DNA from: UBA7672 sp965229115
GTDB lineage: Bacteria; Pseudomonadota; Alphaproteobacteria; Caulobacterales; Hyphomonadaceae
NCBI GenBank assembly: GCA_965229115.1
Contig: CBDDIR010000003.1
Location: 1,054,001-1,118,000 of the forward strand
Direction: 5' to 3'
DNA: 64,000 nt
Part shown: positions 1 to 9,682 of the stretch, piece by piece
Layout: the number at the start of each line of letters is the position of its first letter
Position numbering within the stretch: position 1 is the first letter of the stretch
The notes under the pieces: generated by a model
What the model was told of the DNA's origin: nothing
The model's input: the letters and a program-made list of their open reading frames with translations, nothing else
The model's database searches: none
Position numbers and translations under genes: made by a program

Positions 1-1
1 C

Positions 2-400
2 AAGCTGGAAGAGCTTGGCCTCGAGCCGATCGGCTGGTTCACGGGCTGGGCTGCTGCTGGCGTTGAGCCTTCGCGCATGGGTATTGGGCCGGTGCCGGCC
101 GTCGAGCGTCTGTTCGCCCGCACGGGCTTGGGCTGGAAAGACATTGACCTCGTTGAACTCAATGAAGCCTTTGCCCCGCAGGTCCTGTCCGTTCTCAAGG
201 GCTGGAACTGGAACGATGCCGACAAGCTCAACGTCAACGGCTCGGGCATCTCACTCGGTCACCCGATCGGCGCGACCGGCGGCCGTATCCTTGCCAACCT
301 GATGAACGAGATGCAGCGCCGCGAAGTGCGCTACGGCCTCGAGACCATGTGCATCGGCGGCGGCCAGGGCATTGCTGCGATCTTCGAGCGGGCCGCCTAG
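2..400 (+). CDS. Acetyl-CoA acetyltransferase (thiolase), C-terminal part
   Basis: The reading frame enters from the left edge and ends at TAG 398-400, so only about 132 C-terminal residues are present. They carry the thiolase C-terminal landmarks: NEAFAPQ, the GHPIGATG motif with the catalytic His, and CIGGGQG with the second catalytic Cys. Thiolases of this family condense or cleave acyl-CoA with acetyl-CoA, feeding beta-oxidation or polyhydroxybutyrate synthesis. A phaC lies about 11 kb away, but nothing here decides between the biosynthetic and degradative roles. The stop overlaps the stop of the convergent ATP-grasp gene by a few bases. Confidence 0.93.
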   Translation, partial: KLEELGLEPIGWFTGWAAAGVEPSRMGIGPVPAVERLFARTGLGWKDIDLVELNEAFAPQVLSVLKGWNWNDADKLNVNGSGISLGHPIGATGGRILANLMNEMQRREVRYGLETMCIGGGQGIAAIFERAA

Positions 401-1383
401 GCCTTCTCTTTCTCGCGCGTTCTCTCCTTCGTCCGACCGACGAAGGGGATACGGCTCCACAGCGAGCGCTTTGCCGGCTCTGAAGGCTTCAAGCGTGCCG
501 TGACGTAGTCGAGCACTTTGTCCGGCACGCTGACGGGGCAGGCCTTCTCCAGGCCCACAAAGCCCGGCGATGAGTTGGCTTCGCAGATCCGATAGCCGTT
601 CTCGTCATAGAGAATGTCGATGCCGGCGATGTCGAGGCGCAGCGCTTTGGATGCCTCGATCGCAAGCTGCGCCATCTCGTCCGGCGGGGTGATGCATTCG
701 CCCGTGCCGCCCAGCGAGATGTTGGACTTGAAGTTGCCGTTCAGCGACCGGCGCTCCATCGCAGCTGCGACTTCGCCGCCGATCACAAGCAACCGCACAT
801 CACGGCCATGGCTGCGGGCGATGTACTGCTGGAAGATGAAATCCGATTGGTGACCCGCATCGCCCAGCAGGCTGGCGAGATCGTCGAACTGATCGCGGTC
901 CTGACACAGCACCACGCCAGCCCCACGCGTCGACCGCAGCTTCTTCACGACGACGGGGAAGCCGAGTTCGCGCTCGATGACATCCACATCAACGGGGAAC
1001 TTCGCCAGAATGGTCTTCGGGATCGGCAGGCCAGATGCGGAGAGCAGCTGCAAGGTCTGCAGCTTGTCCGCACACGCCTCGACGGCCTCCGCGCCGTTGA
1101 TCAGCGGCACGCCCATGCGCTCGAACTGACGGATAACGGCGAGGGTAAAGTACGAGGTCTCGCTGCCCGTGCGCGGAATGATGAAATCCGGCTTCGGCAA
1201 TTTGCCGCCAGCATATTCCGCGCGCCACTCGCGCTCCGTTGAAACAATGAGTTCGAAGTCGCGGGGGCGCAGGGCTTCCAGCTTGATGCCGCGCCTCTTC
1301 CCGACCTCGATGAAACGGCGGATCTCCGGAGCCTCCGGCACATCGTCCGTAACGTCGTTATGAAACAACAACCAACCGCGCAT
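397..1383 (-). CDS. RimK-like ATP-grasp ligase
   Basis: A 328-residue protein with the ATP-grasp fold of the RimK / alpha-L-glutamate ligase group. Visible signatures are the nucleotide-binding stretch VVVKKLRSTRGAGVVL near residue 145, the FIFQQYIA segment near 185 followed by RDVRLLVIGGEV, and the Mg-binding CEANSSPGF near 270. Known members join glutamate or another amino acid to a carboxylate on a protein C-terminus, F420 or a small peptide; the acceptor cannot be read from sequence. The last 30 residues are basic and lie beyond the fold. It is convergent with the thiolase with a 4-base overlap and has no close upstream partner, so its pathway is open. Confidence 0.85.
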   Translation of the reverse strand: MRGWLLFHNDVTDDVPEAPEIRRFIEVGKRRGIKLEALRPRDFELIVSTEREWRAEYAGGKLPKPDFIIPRTGSETSYFTLAVIRQFERMGVPLINGAEAVEACADKLQTLQLLSASGLPIPKTILAKFPVDVDVIERELGFPVVVKKLRSTRGAGVVLCQDRDQFDDLASLLGDAGHQSDFIFQQYIARSHGRDVRLLVIGGEVAAAMERRSLNGNFKSNISLGGTGECITPPDEMAQLAIEASKALRLDIAGIDILYDENGYRICEANSSPGFVGLEKACPVSVPDKVLDYVTARLKPSEPAKRSLWSRIPFVGRTKERTREKEKA

Positions 1384-1544
1384 TCACTCGATGATCCTGC
1401 TCAGTACCGCCCCCTCGGCGCCTCCCGACACATGTCATCTAGTTCATGTTTGTGACTTGTCCTGTGTGGCGCGGCCATTTTGTGGCGAGCGTCGCTAAAC
1501 TCCCAGTTTAAGGAAGCGCTGCGCAAAACGCCTTGCTGGCTAGC

Positions 1545-2867
1545 TTACTTTTTCGGGAACGACGCCACGTTTGCGGCTTCGCCGCCCCAGATGGTCGGGC
1601 TGTTGATGCCGTTCGAAGCGAGTACCTGGGCTTCCAGATTGACGTGCTTCTGGCCTTTGACTTCGAACAGGGCCTCGAAGTCCTTCTCGCCGCCGGTCTT
1701 TTTCTCGACCTTTTCCAGACGGTCGATCTGCGTCAGCGCCTCGGCGACGCCCATGACGGCCGTATCGCGCGAGCCGGAGAGGATGGCGATCCGGTTGCCG
1801 CTGGGTCCTTCGAACGTCGAGAAGAACCCGTAGTCGCGATACATCTGGTCGCTCGGCGCGGCCAGGAAGGCCTCGCTGGTGTACATCTTGCCGGTCTTGC
1901 GATCGATGATCTGGTCGTAGCTGGCGCCGATCTGGAAGCGCGACTGCGAGAACACCGGATCCCGCAGCTTGCCCATGCCGCTGAGCAGGCCGACATAGAT
2001 GATATCGTCAGATTTCAAGCGATCCGGCGTCAGTTCCGACGCCAGCATCACCTGAACCTTGCGGCCTTCGCGCAGAACCGGCGCAAGGTCGGCCAGCGCA
2101 TACGCAGCTGAGGCGGGCAGGTACTGCATGGCGACGTCGGAATACTGGTCAAAGCCACCGGGATTGTCGCGCTGGCTGTGGACCAGATCTTCTTTCGAGT
2201 TGATCGCGAAGTCGCGGACCAGCCGCTTCAGCTTCACCCGCTCTTCGTACTCGCCGAACATGTAATAGTCGCCGACCACGATCAGCAGCGGGCGGGTGCT
2301 GTTGGCGATGTCCGTCCAGATGCCGGCATCGGCCAATTGCGCTGCCTGCTCAGGCTTGTTGCCGAGCACCGCCCAAGCCGCGACGTTGCCGCCGATTAGA
2401 ACGGCGCCGAAGACGGCGGCGATCAGTCCCCAACGCGCCTTGCGTGATGGCTTTTGCGGTTCAGCATCATCGTTGGCCGCGTCCGGCACGCCGTCGTCGA
2501 CCGCAAGCGTGGCTTCCTGCGGCGTTACGCAGACGATGCGATAGTCACCCTTGGGAATATCGAGGCGCACGCCAGAGGGCATGCCGCGGCGGAGATAGAA
2601 ATCGTCCAGACGCTTGCGCAGACGGTGAATGTAAACCCGCGCGACGGGGTCATCACGTAGCGCTTCCGAGTCCGCCTTGCCGAAGACGGCGAGGGCAATT
2701 TCTGCCTCTTTCGGCGGGCGGCTGTCGGCTGATCGTGAGGCGAGGAAGTCGAAAAGCTCGACGAGGCGGCCGCTGGCGCCCAGCACGCCCGATTCCCGAA
2801 CGCGCGCGATCTCGGCCAGCGTTACTGGGTCGAGGGCGTTGCTCGGTTCGGTAGGCGTAACGGTCAT
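1545..2867 (-). CDS. Membrane-tethered winged-helix regulator (ToxR/CadC-like layout)
   Basis: About 440 residues from ATG 2867; the frame stays open to 2996, but the added residues are Arg/Ser-rich without domain character. The N-terminal part resembles a winged-helix DNA-binding domain of OmpR/ToxR type: RVYIHRLRKRLDDFYLR followed by the wing-like LDIPKGDYRI. A single hydrophobic helix follows (WGLIAAVFGAVLIGGNVAAW), then a C-terminal domain of about 260 residues predicted outside the membrane. This layout matches one-component regulators that sense in the periplasm and bind DNA from the membrane. The outer domain contains PLLIVVGDYYMFGEY and a late FFSTFEGPSGN-(R)IAILSG stretch; I do not recognise its family. 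No target gene is evident; the hybrid kinase upstream is separated by 225 bases. Confidence 0.7.
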   Translation of the reverse strand: MTVTPTEPSNALDPVTLAEIARVRESGVLGASGRLVELFDFLASRSADSRPPKEAEIALAVFGKADSEALRDDPVARVYIHRLRKRLDDFYLRRGMPSGVRLDIPKGDYRIVCVTPQEATLAVDDGVPDAANDDAEPQKPSRKARWGLIAAVFGAVLIGGNVAAWAVLGNKPEQAAQLADAGIWTDIANSTRPLLIVVGDYYMFGEYEERVKLKRLVRDFAINSKEDLVHSQRDNPGGFDQYSDVAMQYLPASAAYALADLAPVLREGRKVQVMLASELTPDRLKSDDIIYVGLLSGMGKLRDPVFSQSRFQIGASYDQIIDRKTGKMYTSEAFLAAPSDQMYRDYGFFSTFEGPSGNRIAILSGSRDTAVMGVAEALTQIDRLEKVEKKTGGEKDFEALFEVKGQKHVNLEAQVLASNGINSPTIWGGEAANVASFPKK

Positions 2868-3092
2868 GTAACGTCCAGAACTACAGGCGCGGAGTGTAGT
2901 GCAAGATTTGTGGCGGAGTCTCGGCAGCTCGCCTTCACGGTGTCGCGACGGCTCGATGTTACTTGAGCCTTCACACGTGGTTGGCCCCTGCGTCAACCGC
3001 TGCGGCGCAGCGCCTGTGGGGGATCACGCCGGATCACGAAGGTTTCGTGACCTTGCTCATCTGGGGAATGTTCTTGCCGCAACAGCCGATGG

Positions 3093-5873
3093 CTAGCTGG
3101 CGGCTGCTACCGCTTTAGCTGCGAGCCGGCGGTTCATCTCGGCGCAGGTATCGTTAAGCAGCGGGCGTGTCGCGGCCAGTTTGCGACGGGCTCCGTCCAT
3201 GTCGCCGGCCTTGCCGTCGTGCTCCAGACCTTCGCACAGCTCGGCCAGTTGAGCGGCTCCCGCGGACAGGGACATGGATTTGAGGAAGTGGGCCTGCTTG
3301 GCGACTGCGCCCGGGTCGCTGCCGGCGGCCAAGGTCTCCAGCTTGAAGACCGCGTCCGGGGCTTGGCCCAGGAACAGCTTCCAGACCTTGCCGACCACGT
3401 CCCGGCCCGACCGGGCGCCGACAGCCTCCATGGTGGCCACCGCCTCGCTGTCGATCAACGGGGTTTCGGTGGGAGTGGCCGACTCCAGCGGCTCAGGGAC
3501 GACCTCAGAGGCGGGCGCGGGCTCAGGCGCCGCCGAGGAGGAAACTGGCTGGATGGCGCGTGTCCCTGTGCCCGCTGATTTCAGGGCTTCGGTCAGGCGG
3601 GCGGAGGTGAAGGGCTTGGTCATGTGGCGGTCTGCGCCTGCCGCCGCCCAGGCATCGGCGTCTGCGCCGCGGACCTGTGCGGTCAGGGCGACCACATAGC
3701 TGGGCTTGGCCCCAGCGCGAGCTTCTGCTTCGCGGATCAGCGTGGTGGCCGTGAACCCGTCCATCTCCGGCATCGAGCCGTCCATGAAGATGACGTCGTA
3801 ATGCTTGAGCGAGGCCGCCTCAACGGCTTCGATGCCGTTGGTGACGAAATCGCCCTCGGCGCCGAGGCTCATCAGGGCCTCGCGCAGGACTTCGCGGTTC
3901 ACCGCGTTGTCGTCGACAGCGAGGATGGAGAGGTGTTCGAACCGCTCGGTTGGGGCGGCCGTGGTCGAGATCGCCAGCGCTGCTGCGCCACGGAAATCCT
4001 TGCGGGCTGCCCGGCCGACGAAATCCCACAGGGCGGACCTGCCAAGCGGCAAGGGCAGGAGGTCGACAGCGGCGCCGCTGCGGATCAGACCGTCCGAACG
4101 ATTGTCGCCAACATCCGTCAGGCAGACGGTGTACGCGCCCGCCGTACCGCCATGGCGCGCCAACAGCTCCGAAAGCGTGAGCACGATCTCGCCTGCGGCT
4201 GCATCAGCCGGCGTGGCGATCAGGCGGACGCTCAGGCCAATGTCCCGCAGGCCCGATGCGATGGACGCCGACAGCAACGGGGCGGGCAGGGCAAGCGCGA
4301 CCTGCACGTTGGCGGCGACTGGTTTGACCGGTGCGGCGGTTTCGATGGGCAGGCTGGCCACAACCGCGAAGGTCGAACCCTTGCCAAGCTCTGACGTCAC
4401 AACGATGTCACCGCCCATGGCGTCGGCTAGGCGTTTGCATACGGTGAGGCCAAGGCCTGTGCCACCGAACTTGCGGGTGGTCGATTGGTCCGCCTGGCTG
4501 AACGCCTCGAAGATCGCGCCGATACGCGACGCCTCGATGCCGACGCCGGTATCCGTCACGGCGATGCGTAGCTTGGCCTGTTGACCATCCGGCTCAGCGG
4601 ACACGTCGATCGTAACGCCGCCTTTCTCGGTGAATTTGAGCGCGTTGTTGACGAGGTTGGTGACGACCTGGTTGAGGCGCGTTGGATCGCCGATCAGCAT
4701 CATCGGAACTTCGGGCGCGACACGCACCGCAATCTCGAGGCCCTTGGACCGGGCCTTTTCCCAGAACAGGCTCGCCACGTCCTCCACCATGCCTTCAGGT
4801 GAGAAGGGCACGGCTTCGAGGTCGAGCTTGCCGGCTTCGATTTTGGACAGGTCGAGAATGTCGTTGATGATCGTCAGCAGACTAGCGCCGGAGCGGGTGA
4901 TGATCTCGGCATAGCGGCGATGGCGCGACGACAGGTCGGCGGCCGCCAGCATTTCGGCCATAACCATCATGCCGTTCATCGGCGTGCGGATCTCGTGGCT
5001 CATGGTCGCGAGGAAGTCCGACTTGGCGGCGTTGGCGAACTCGGCCTCTTCCTTGGCGAGCCGGAAATCGCGGGTGCGATCCTCGACCGTCTGTTCCAGC
5101 GTTTCCATGTGGTTCGCGATGCGGCGGTCGCGCTCGCGGATGTTGTCGATCATGCCGTTGAAGGCTTCGCCGAGGACGCCCGTCTCATCGCGGCTGCGGG
5201 TAGCAGGCATACGGCGAGAAAAATCCTGCTTCGATCCCACTTCAGCCATGACCGCCGTCAGGTCGCGGAGAGGGCGCGTCATACGCGAGATGAAGAACTG
5301 CGCGATAGACACCCCGCCAGCAATCGCGAGCAGGGCGACGAGAGCGGTCCAGCCCAGCGTGCTGTAGAGGCCGGCCCGCAGGTCGGTGATGTCTGCGAGG
5401 ATCATCAGCGATCCGATATCGGCGCCGCTTTTCACGACCGGCATGGTCACCGAGCCGCGATCGGCGTTGAGAAGTTCCAGACCGCCCAGGTCGCGAAGAT
5501 TGGGCGTCTTGCCCCGGATTGATGCGCCCGCGCCTAGTTGCGCGAGCGTTTCTCCGTTCAGGTCCTTCACGGCCATGAAGATGACGGACTTCACGTCTCG
5601 CATGCCGCGCATGTATTCGAACGCCGTACGACGATCGCGCGCGGCGAGCGGATCGGCGACAGCCGCCGAATAGGCCGAGGCCGTTGCTTCCAGCATCTCG
5701 GCGCGGGCATTGGCCTGCTGCTGCAGGTCGCGCAAAGCGCCGACGGCAGAGGCCATCATCACAGCCGCGAAGATCGCGCCGGCAATAACGAGCGAGAGCC
5801 GGAACCGGATCGACCTGTGAAACGGAACTGCTGGCGACGACATCAAACCTGCTTCCCCAAGGAAGCCTACCAT
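3093..5873 (-). CDS. Hybrid sensor histidine kinase with receiver and Hpt domains
   Basis: A 926-residue phosphorelay kinase. In order: TM1 at about 22-44, an extracytoplasmic sensor at 45-172, TM2 at 174-196, HAMP to about 250, HisKA with phospho-His 293 (SHEIRTP), HATPase with N box at about 406-411 and the GTGLGL box at 471-476, a degenerate receiver-like stretch at 523-625, a true receiver with Asp 698 (FMDGSMPEMDG), an Ala/Pro linker, and an Hpt domain with His 862 (AHFLKS). All phosphotransfer sites are intact, so the protein could run His-Asp-His internally and pass phosphate to a separate regulator; the REC-EAL protein 1.7 kb away is a candidate partner by proximity only. ATG 5843 is an alternative start with GGGGAAG upstream. 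Confidence 0.92.
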   Translation of the reverse strand: MVGFLGEAGLMSSPAVPFHRSIRFRLSLVIAGAIFAAVMMASAVGALRDLQQQANARAEMLEATASAYSAAVADPLAARDRRTAFEYMRGMRDVKSVIFMAVKDLNGETLAQLGAGASIRGKTPNLRDLGGLELLNADRGSVTMPVVKSGADIGSLMILADITDLRAGLYSTLGWTALVALLAIAGGVSIAQFFISRMTRPLRDLTAVMAEVGSKQDFSRRMPATRSRDETGVLGEAFNGMIDNIRERDRRIANHMETLEQTVEDRTRDFRLAKEEAEFANAAKSDFLATMSHEIRTPMNGMMVMAEMLAAADLSSRHRRYAEIITRSGASLLTIINDILDLSKIEAGKLDLEAVPFSPEGMVEDVASLFWEKARSKGLEIAVRVAPEVPMMLIGDPTRLNQVVTNLVNNALKFTEKGGVTIDVSAEPDGQQAKLRIAVTDTGVGIEASRIGAIFEAFSQADQSTTRKFGGTGLGLTVCKRLADAMGGDIVVTSELGKGSTFAVVASLPIETAAPVKPVAANVQVALALPAPLLSASIASGLRDIGLSVRLIATPADAAAGEIVLTLSELLARHGGTAGAYTVCLTDVGDNRSDGLIRSGAAVDLLPLPLGRSALWDFVGRAARKDFRGAAALAISTTAAPTERFEHLSILAVDDNAVNREVLREALMSLGAEGDFVTNGIEAVEAASLKHYDVIFMDGSMPEMDGFTATTLIREAEARAGAKPSYVVALTAQVRGADADAWAAAGADRHMTKPFTSARLTEALKSAGTGTRAIQPVSSSAAPEPAPASEVVPEPLESATPTETPLIDSEAVATMEAVGARSGRDVVGKVWKLFLGQAPDAVFKLETLAAGSDPGAVAKQAHFLKSMSLSAGAAQLAELCEGLEHDGKAGDMDGARRKLAATRPLLNDTCAEMNRRLAAKAVAAAS

Positions 5874-6018
5874 TCCGCAATCTGCTGACTGCGCGGTTAA
5901 CCCAATCCTGTCGAAACCCTTAATTCTTAACGAATGAAGCCCGGCGATTAATCGGTTGTCCTGAACAGTTCCTTTAAACAGCTATGCCATTGTGCACGCC
6001 GTAGAAGTCGGGCGCGGG

Positions 6019-7479
6019 ATGTCGAGTCGCGCGTTTGTCAGTCAGGGTCGAGTGGTGCGGCGTTTCGGTCAGGACCGGAAGGGAAACATAGCGCTTATGG
6101 CGCTTGGTTTCGTTGCTATCGCGACCTTCATTGGCGGCGGCATCGTCGACTATATGTCGCTCATCAACCAGAAGCAGAAACTGCAGGGCGTGGCCGATCG
6201 CGCAGCGATCGCCGCGGCGCAGGAACTGGTTGTCTTCAAGGGCTCGGACGGCCGCATGACCGCCGTCGCCGAAGCGTTCGTCAAAGCCAGCTATGCGGAA
6301 GACACGCCGATCACCACGGCGCGCGTGGTCGAGGACGGCAAGGCTGTTGCAGTCACTCTGGTTGCGCGGCCGATTACCTTTTTCCCGGGCCCGATTGCGC
6401 AGGGCGTGCATGAGGTAAAGGCAGACGCCACGGCGGAGGTATCCGGTGGCGGCTATGTCTGCATGGTGGGCCTGTCGCCTGACGAAGACTCGACGCTCGA
6501 CATGCACGACAAGGCGCGTGTGACCGCGTCGAACTGCGCCATCTATTCAAACTCCAAGAACAAGAACTCGCTGCGGCTTGCCAGCAATGCGCGCGTGAAG
6601 GCCGACCTCGTCTGCGTCGCGGGCGGCGTTGCCGGGCCCACATCGGCCGTGTCGCCCAACGCACCGCTGACGGATTGTCCGCAGCTCGCCGACCCGCTGC
6701 GCAGCAGGCCTGAACCCAATGTCGGCGTGCTCACCTGCAGCAACGTTCTCGGCTCCGGCAGCATTCTCGGCAAGGACCTGCTGGGCAAGGACGGCAACCT
6801 GCTCAGCCTGAAGGATCTGCTGGCCGGCAAGGGCCTGGGCAGCGTCCTCACCGGGGAATTGCTGCAGAAGAAGCAGCTTCTGGAATCGATTACGCAGGGC
6901 GATCTCGTCGGTCACCTCGCGCCGGGCATTATCGTGACGGGCAAGACCACGCTCGAGCCGGGCGTCTATTGCGGCGGGATCAACATCATCGGCGGCGACG
7001 TGAAGCTGAAGCCGGGCACGTACATCCTGAACAATGGCGGCCTGAACGTCATGAACGGCGGCAAGCTGATGGGCGACCATGTCGGCTTCTACCTGACCGG
7101 CGCGCTGGGGCTTTCGACGGTCCAGCTCGCGCCGACAAGCACCGTCTCGCTGACCGCGCCCAAGACGGGCGACATGTCGGGCATGCTGTTCTTCGAAGAC
7201 CGCAAGGTGTTGTTCAAGTTCCCGCACATCATCGCCAGCAACGACGCGCGTAGCCTCGTGGGTACGATCTATCTTCCGGGCAACACGCTCGAGATCAACT
7301 CGCAGAAGCCGATTGCTGACCAATCTGACTACACGGTCATCATCGCGCGCAAGTTCGACATGAAGGACGGGCCGGAGCTCGTTCTGAACACCGACTATGA
7401 GAACAGCTTTGTTCCGGTGCCCGAAGGCGTGGGCAACAAATCTCGTCCGATGGTCAAGCTCGCGCCGCGTGGCGGCTAG
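6019..7479 (+). CDS. TadE/TadG-like pilus-associated surface protein
   Basis: The start is taken at ATG 6019; a GTG at 5992 in frame would add nine residues, and neither has a clear ribosome site. The N-terminus has the TadG-type pattern: a basic stretch (RRFGQDRKGN), then a single transmembrane helix (IALMALGFVAIATFIGGGIVDY) and an Ala/Gln-rich helix (KLQGVADRAAIAAAQEL). The remaining about 400 residues are Gly/Thr/Lys-rich with repeated short strand-turn units (TLEPGVYCGGINIIGGDVKL and similar) suggesting a beta-helix, plus several Cys that could form disulfides. TadG proteins assist Flp/Tad pilus assembly, but no tad genes are nearby, so this is an orphan copy. It lies divergently from the hybrid kinase. 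Confidence 0.75.
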   Translation: MSSRAFVSQGRVVRRFGQDRKGNIALMALGFVAIATFIGGGIVDYMSLINQKQKLQGVADRAAIAAAQELVVFKGSDGRMTAVAEAFVKASYAEDTPITTARVVEDGKAVAVTLVARPITFFPGPIAQGVHEVKADATAEVSGGGYVCMVGLSPDEDSTLDMHDKARVTASNCAIYSNSKNKNSLRLASNARVKADLVCVAGGVAGPTSAVSPNAPLTDCPQLADPLRSRPEPNVGVLTCSNVLGSGSILGKDLLGKDGNLLSLKDLLAGKGLGSVLTGELLQKKQLLESITQGDLVGHLAPGIIVTGKTTLEPGVYCGGINIIGGDVKLKPGTYILNNGGLNVMNGGKLMGDHVGFYLTGALGLSTVQLAPTSTVSLTAPKTGDMSGMLFFEDRKVLFKFPHIIASNDARSLVGTIYLPGNTLEINSQKPIADQSDYTVIIARKFDMKDGPELVLNTDYENSFVPVPEGVGNKSRPMVKLAPRGG

Positions 7480-7565
7480 GGCAGCCAGGTTACGTTAGCG
7501 ATATCCTCAACCTATTCTGTCACAAAGGGCAGGTGGTTGGGACCGCAGAGCACGGCCAGACGTTA

Positions 7566-8765
7566 ATGAGTTACGCCAAAGCCCTTATGGTCGACGACGA
7601 TCCGGTTTTCCGCGCGCTTGCGGAAGACATGGTTCTCGATGCCGGCGTGCAGTCGGTCGAGACGGCGGAAAACGGCCTTGAAGCCCTGGCGAAGCTCGAC
7701 GCGGGCTATGCGCCTGACATTCTCATTTGCGACCTGAACATGCCTGCGCATGACGGCGTGAGCCTTGTGCGCTCGCTCGCTGATCGCCGCTTTCCGGGCA
7801 AGGTTCTGATCATCTCGGGCGAGGAGTCGGCGGTTATCGAAACCGTCGCCAAGCTCGCGCGGATGCAGGGCCTCAACATCATTGGTTCGATCCGCAAGCC
7901 TCTGACGCCTGCCGCGCTTGAGGCCGTGTTTGCGCGTAGCGCGCCGGCCCCGCGGAAAGCCGAGCTGGCGCCTGCGCAGCCGAGCCTGCTTGATGCCGCT
8001 ATCAATCGCGGCGGGTTGCATCCGTTCTTCCAGGCCAAGGTTTCGATGGCGACCGGCGTGATCACCGGCGCTGAAGCGCTGGCGCGTATCGCTGTTACTG
8101 CAACCGAATTCGCCAACCCGGTTCCGTATGTTGAACTGGCCGAGCGCAACAACCGGATCGACGATCTCACGATCGCGCTGACCCATGCGGTGGCGCGACA
8201 TGCCAAGACGTTCTTCTCGGCGGGCAAACCGCTGCCGGTTTCGATCAACATTTCGCCTGTGTCGCTGAAGCGTCGCGACTTCCCGGATATTCTGGCGGAC
8301 GCCGTGCAGGCCGCTGGCTTGCCATGCTCGCAGATTACGCTGGAAGTGACTGAGACGCGTCTCGTTGAGTACGGGCCGGATGCGCTGGAAGTCATGTCGC
8401 GCATGCGGATCAAGGGCTTCGGCCTGTCGGTGGATGACTTCGGCACGGGCTATTCGAATATCGATCGCCTGCAGATGTATCCGTTCACCGAGCTTAAGAT
8501 CGATCAGTCGTTCACGCGGGGCGTTCTGACGGATGCCTTTGCACGGGCCTGTGTTGAGACCAGCGTGCGGTTGGCGAAAGAGCTGGGCCTGAAGATCGTC
8601 GCGGAAGGCGTCGAGACGGTCGAGATGTGGAACTATCTGGCTGAGCTCGGCATCGATGAGGCGCAGGGCTATCTGATGGCGAAGCCGATGGCGTCTGGCG
8701 ATTTCCAGAAGCTTCTGGAGCGCGGCGTTGTTGTTCCGCCTGCGGTTGTCCTGCGCCGCGCCTAG
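7566..8765 (+). CDS. Response regulator with EAL domain (c-di-GMP phosphodiesterase)
   Basis: About 399 residues from ATG 7566; GTG 7533 in frame would add 11. A receiver domain comes first (acidic pocket DDD near residue 10, phospho-acceptor Asp near 56 in ILICDLNMP, conserved Lys in SIRKPLTP). The EAL domain follows from about residue 145 with the hallmark motifs: GAEALAR, NIS, LEVTET, DDFGTG, LKIDQSF, AEGVET and QGY. The metal-binding and catalytic residues look intact, so hydrolysis of cyclic di-GMP is expected, controlled by phosphorylation as in RocR-type proteins. Low c-di-GMP favours motility, which suits the adjacent pilus-related gene and hybrid kinase. Its stop overlaps the stop of the convergent tetR gene by four bases. 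Confidence 0.9.
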   Translation: MSYAKALMVDDDPVFRALAEDMVLDAGVQSVETAENGLEALAKLDAGYAPDILICDLNMPAHDGVSLVRSLADRRFPGKVLIISGEESAVIETVAKLARMQGLNIIGSIRKPLTPAALEAVFARSAPAPRKAELAPAQPSLLDAAINRGGLHPFFQAKVSMATGVITGAEALARIAVTATEFANPVPYVELAERNNRIDDLTIALTHAVARHAKTFFSAGKPLPVSINISPVSLKRRDFPDILADAVQAAGLPCSQITLEVTETRLVEYGPDALEVMSRMRIKGFGLSVDDFGTGYSNIDRLQMYPFTELKIDQSFTRGVLTDAFARACVETSVRLAKELGLKIVAEGVETVEMWNYLAELGIDEAQGYLMAKPMASGDFQKLLERGVVVPPAVVLRRA

Positions 8766-9481
8766 GGCGCTGGCTTGCGGCTTTCGGGTAGCGGATCGGG
8801 ACGTTCCGCAGCTGCTTCGCCGAGCTGTCTGGCGATGATGTCTTCGCGGATATTGCGGATCATCCAGACCACAGAGTCTTCGATGTTGGAACGCGGGTAG
8901 GTGAAGGTGCTGATCGCGAGCGATCTAGCGGCCATCGCCATCGTTGCTGTCAGCGCCTGAAGTTCGCGGTTCGGTGTGAGGCCGGCTTCGCGGGCGATGC
9001 GGGCGACCAGGCGGCCGTATTCGTCCGAGATGAAACTGGCCGTCGGTGTGACCGCAGCGCGGATTTCGGGATCGCTGCGGGAGCCGAAGCGGACCTCGTT
9101 GCAGGCGACGCCTTCGGGCATGCGTTGGGTGATCAGCGACATGTCGACGATCGCGCGGAAGCGGGGCAGGCCGGGCGGGACCTTGGCGAGTTCGGAGCTG
9201 CGGAATTCCGAGAGACGTTCGTGGGCGTATTCCACCGTCGCGACGATCAGCGCCTGGCGAGTGGGGAAGTGGTGCATCATCGCGCCACGGCTGACGCCGG
9301 CTTCGTCGGCAACCTTGATGTTGGTGACCGCTCCATAGCCCCAGGCATCCAGGCAACGCACGGTTGCTTCGAGGATCAGCTTGCGGGTTGTGGCGGAGCG
9401 ATCGGCATTTTTCCGGCGCTCGGAGCGCGGCTTGTCCGTATCAGCGCTTTTCAGCGCGCTCGCTCGTGTTGCATCCGTCAT
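8762..9481 (-). CDS. TetR family transcriptional regulator
   Basis: 239 residues. ATG 9481 is preferred over ATG 9502 because GAAGGA lies eight bases upstream of it. The N-terminal helix-turn-helix is typical of TetR: RKLILEATVRCLD, then VTNIKVADEAGVSRGAMMHHFPTR, where the HHFPTR end is the family signature. The C-terminal ligand domain is variable and gives no inducer. The gene is divergent from the serine-hydrolase gene at 9683 with about 200 bases between, so autoregulation and control of that neighbour is the simplest guess. The minus-strand frame stays open far upstream across the neighbour, but that part is a codon-bias shadow. Confidence 0.9.
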   Translation of the reverse strand: MTDATRASALKSADTDKPRSERRKNADRSATTRKLILEATVRCLDAWGYGAVTNIKVADEAGVSRGAMMHHFPTRQALIVATVEYAHERLSEFRSSELAKVPPGLPRFRAIVDMSLITQRMPEGVACNEVRFGSRSDPEIRAAVTPTASFISDEYGRLVARIAREAGLTPNRELQALTATMAMAARSLAISTFTYPRSNIEDSVVWMIRNIREDIIARQLGEAAAERPDPLPESRKPAP

Positions 9482-9682
9482 TCCGGCAGTCCTTCGCGCC
9501 ATCCCCAGCGTCGCAGATCTGACCTGCAAATAGAAGCACATTGCCTCCGGGGAACCTATACGCCGTGTGCCGGCCTCAGGCAAAAAGTTGCACGCTGTTG
9601 CGCGGCAAACCCGTCGGTTGAGCGGGGGTTTCTCTTTGACGCGCAGGTGAGCTAAGCCTGAAGCAGTCAGAAGGAGTGCTCC

